Shown here: piece by piece, positions 6,971 to 7,007 of the stretch | Position numbering within the stretch: the first letter of the stretch is position 1 | Layout: each line of letters begins with the position of its first letter | Assembly: GCA_003640335.1 (NCBI GenBank) | Contig: RBKG01000109.1 | Span: 1-7,007 of the forward strand | From: Porphyromonas sp. | GTDB lineage: Bacteria; Bacteroidota; Bacteroidia; Bacteroidales; Porphyromonadaceae | DNA length: 7,007 nt | Direction: 5' to 3' | The notes under the pieces: model-generated | Told to the model about the DNA's origin: nothing | Databases searched by the model: none | What the model saw: the letters and a program-made list of their open reading frames with translations, nothing else | Translations under genes and position numbers: made by a program

Positions 6971-7000
6971 ATACCTCGGAGGATAAAACCTTCGAGGTAT
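6971..7000. terminator. 12-bp hairpin, possible terminator at right edge
   Basis: ATACCTCGGAGG (6971-6982) pairs with CCTTCGAGGTAT (6989-7000) around a 6-nt loop ATAAAA. The outer 8 bp are perfect. One inner position is G/T: in plus-strand RNA it is a G-U wobble giving an unbroken 12-bp stem, while in minus-strand RNA it is an A/C mismatch. Neither side has a clean U-run: TTACTTAT follows on the plus strand up to the window end, and AATTTATT on the minus strand. It may end a minus-strand gene lying beyond 7007, end a short plus-strand transcript, or act both ways. It separates the operon from whatever lies to the right. Confidence 0.55.
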
Positions 7001-7007
7001 TACTTAT

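Noticed and set aside
1..7007. CRISPR array, tRNA/rRNA, transposase or retroelement
   Set aside because: I found no regularly spaced repeats, no cloverleaf-like sequence and no transposase or terminal inverted repeats with target duplications on either strand.

Overview
The window reads as accessory chromosomal sequence from the phylum Bacteroidota, most likely order Bacteroidales. It holds a SusC/RagA-type TonB-dependent transporter followed by a SusD/RagB lipoprotein, lipoprotein signals with acidic residues after the cysteine, moderately low GC, and a Bacteroidetes-type promoter (TAnnTTTG). A genus cannot be fixed from the sequence; an oral or gut Porphyromonas/Bacteroides-like organism would fit.

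Layout: all recognisable genes lie on the minus strand, transcribed right to left as one tightly packed unit. From the right: a 427-nt AT-rich non-coding region (6581-7007) with a hairpin at the far end (6971-7000), a candidate promoter (6718-6748) and a leader of about 130 nt; the SusC-like transporter (3266-6580); the SusD-like lipoprotein (1683-3266, sharing one base with the SusC stop codon); a HExxH zinc metallohydrolase lipoprotein (784-1665); and a DUF4302-type lipoprotein (1-773) whose 3' end lies outside the window. Gaps between the genes are -1, 17 and 10 nt.

How it may work: SusC is a 1104-residue outer-membrane barrel with plug, SusD its hinged substrate-capturing lid. The two extra lipoproteins probably sit on the cell surface beside it. 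The metallohydrolase has an intact HEFTH motif, so the unit could trim a protein or peptide ligand before TonB-driven import. No glycosidase, polysaccharide lyase or sulfatase is present, which argues for a peptide-type or other non-glycan substrate rather than a classic polysaccharide utilisation locus. This is inference from family and context.

The window is largely a known type of locus. The least explained parts are the DUF4302 protein, the structured AT-rich leader, and the strand-asymmetric hairpin with a possible 38-codon ORF at the right edge.
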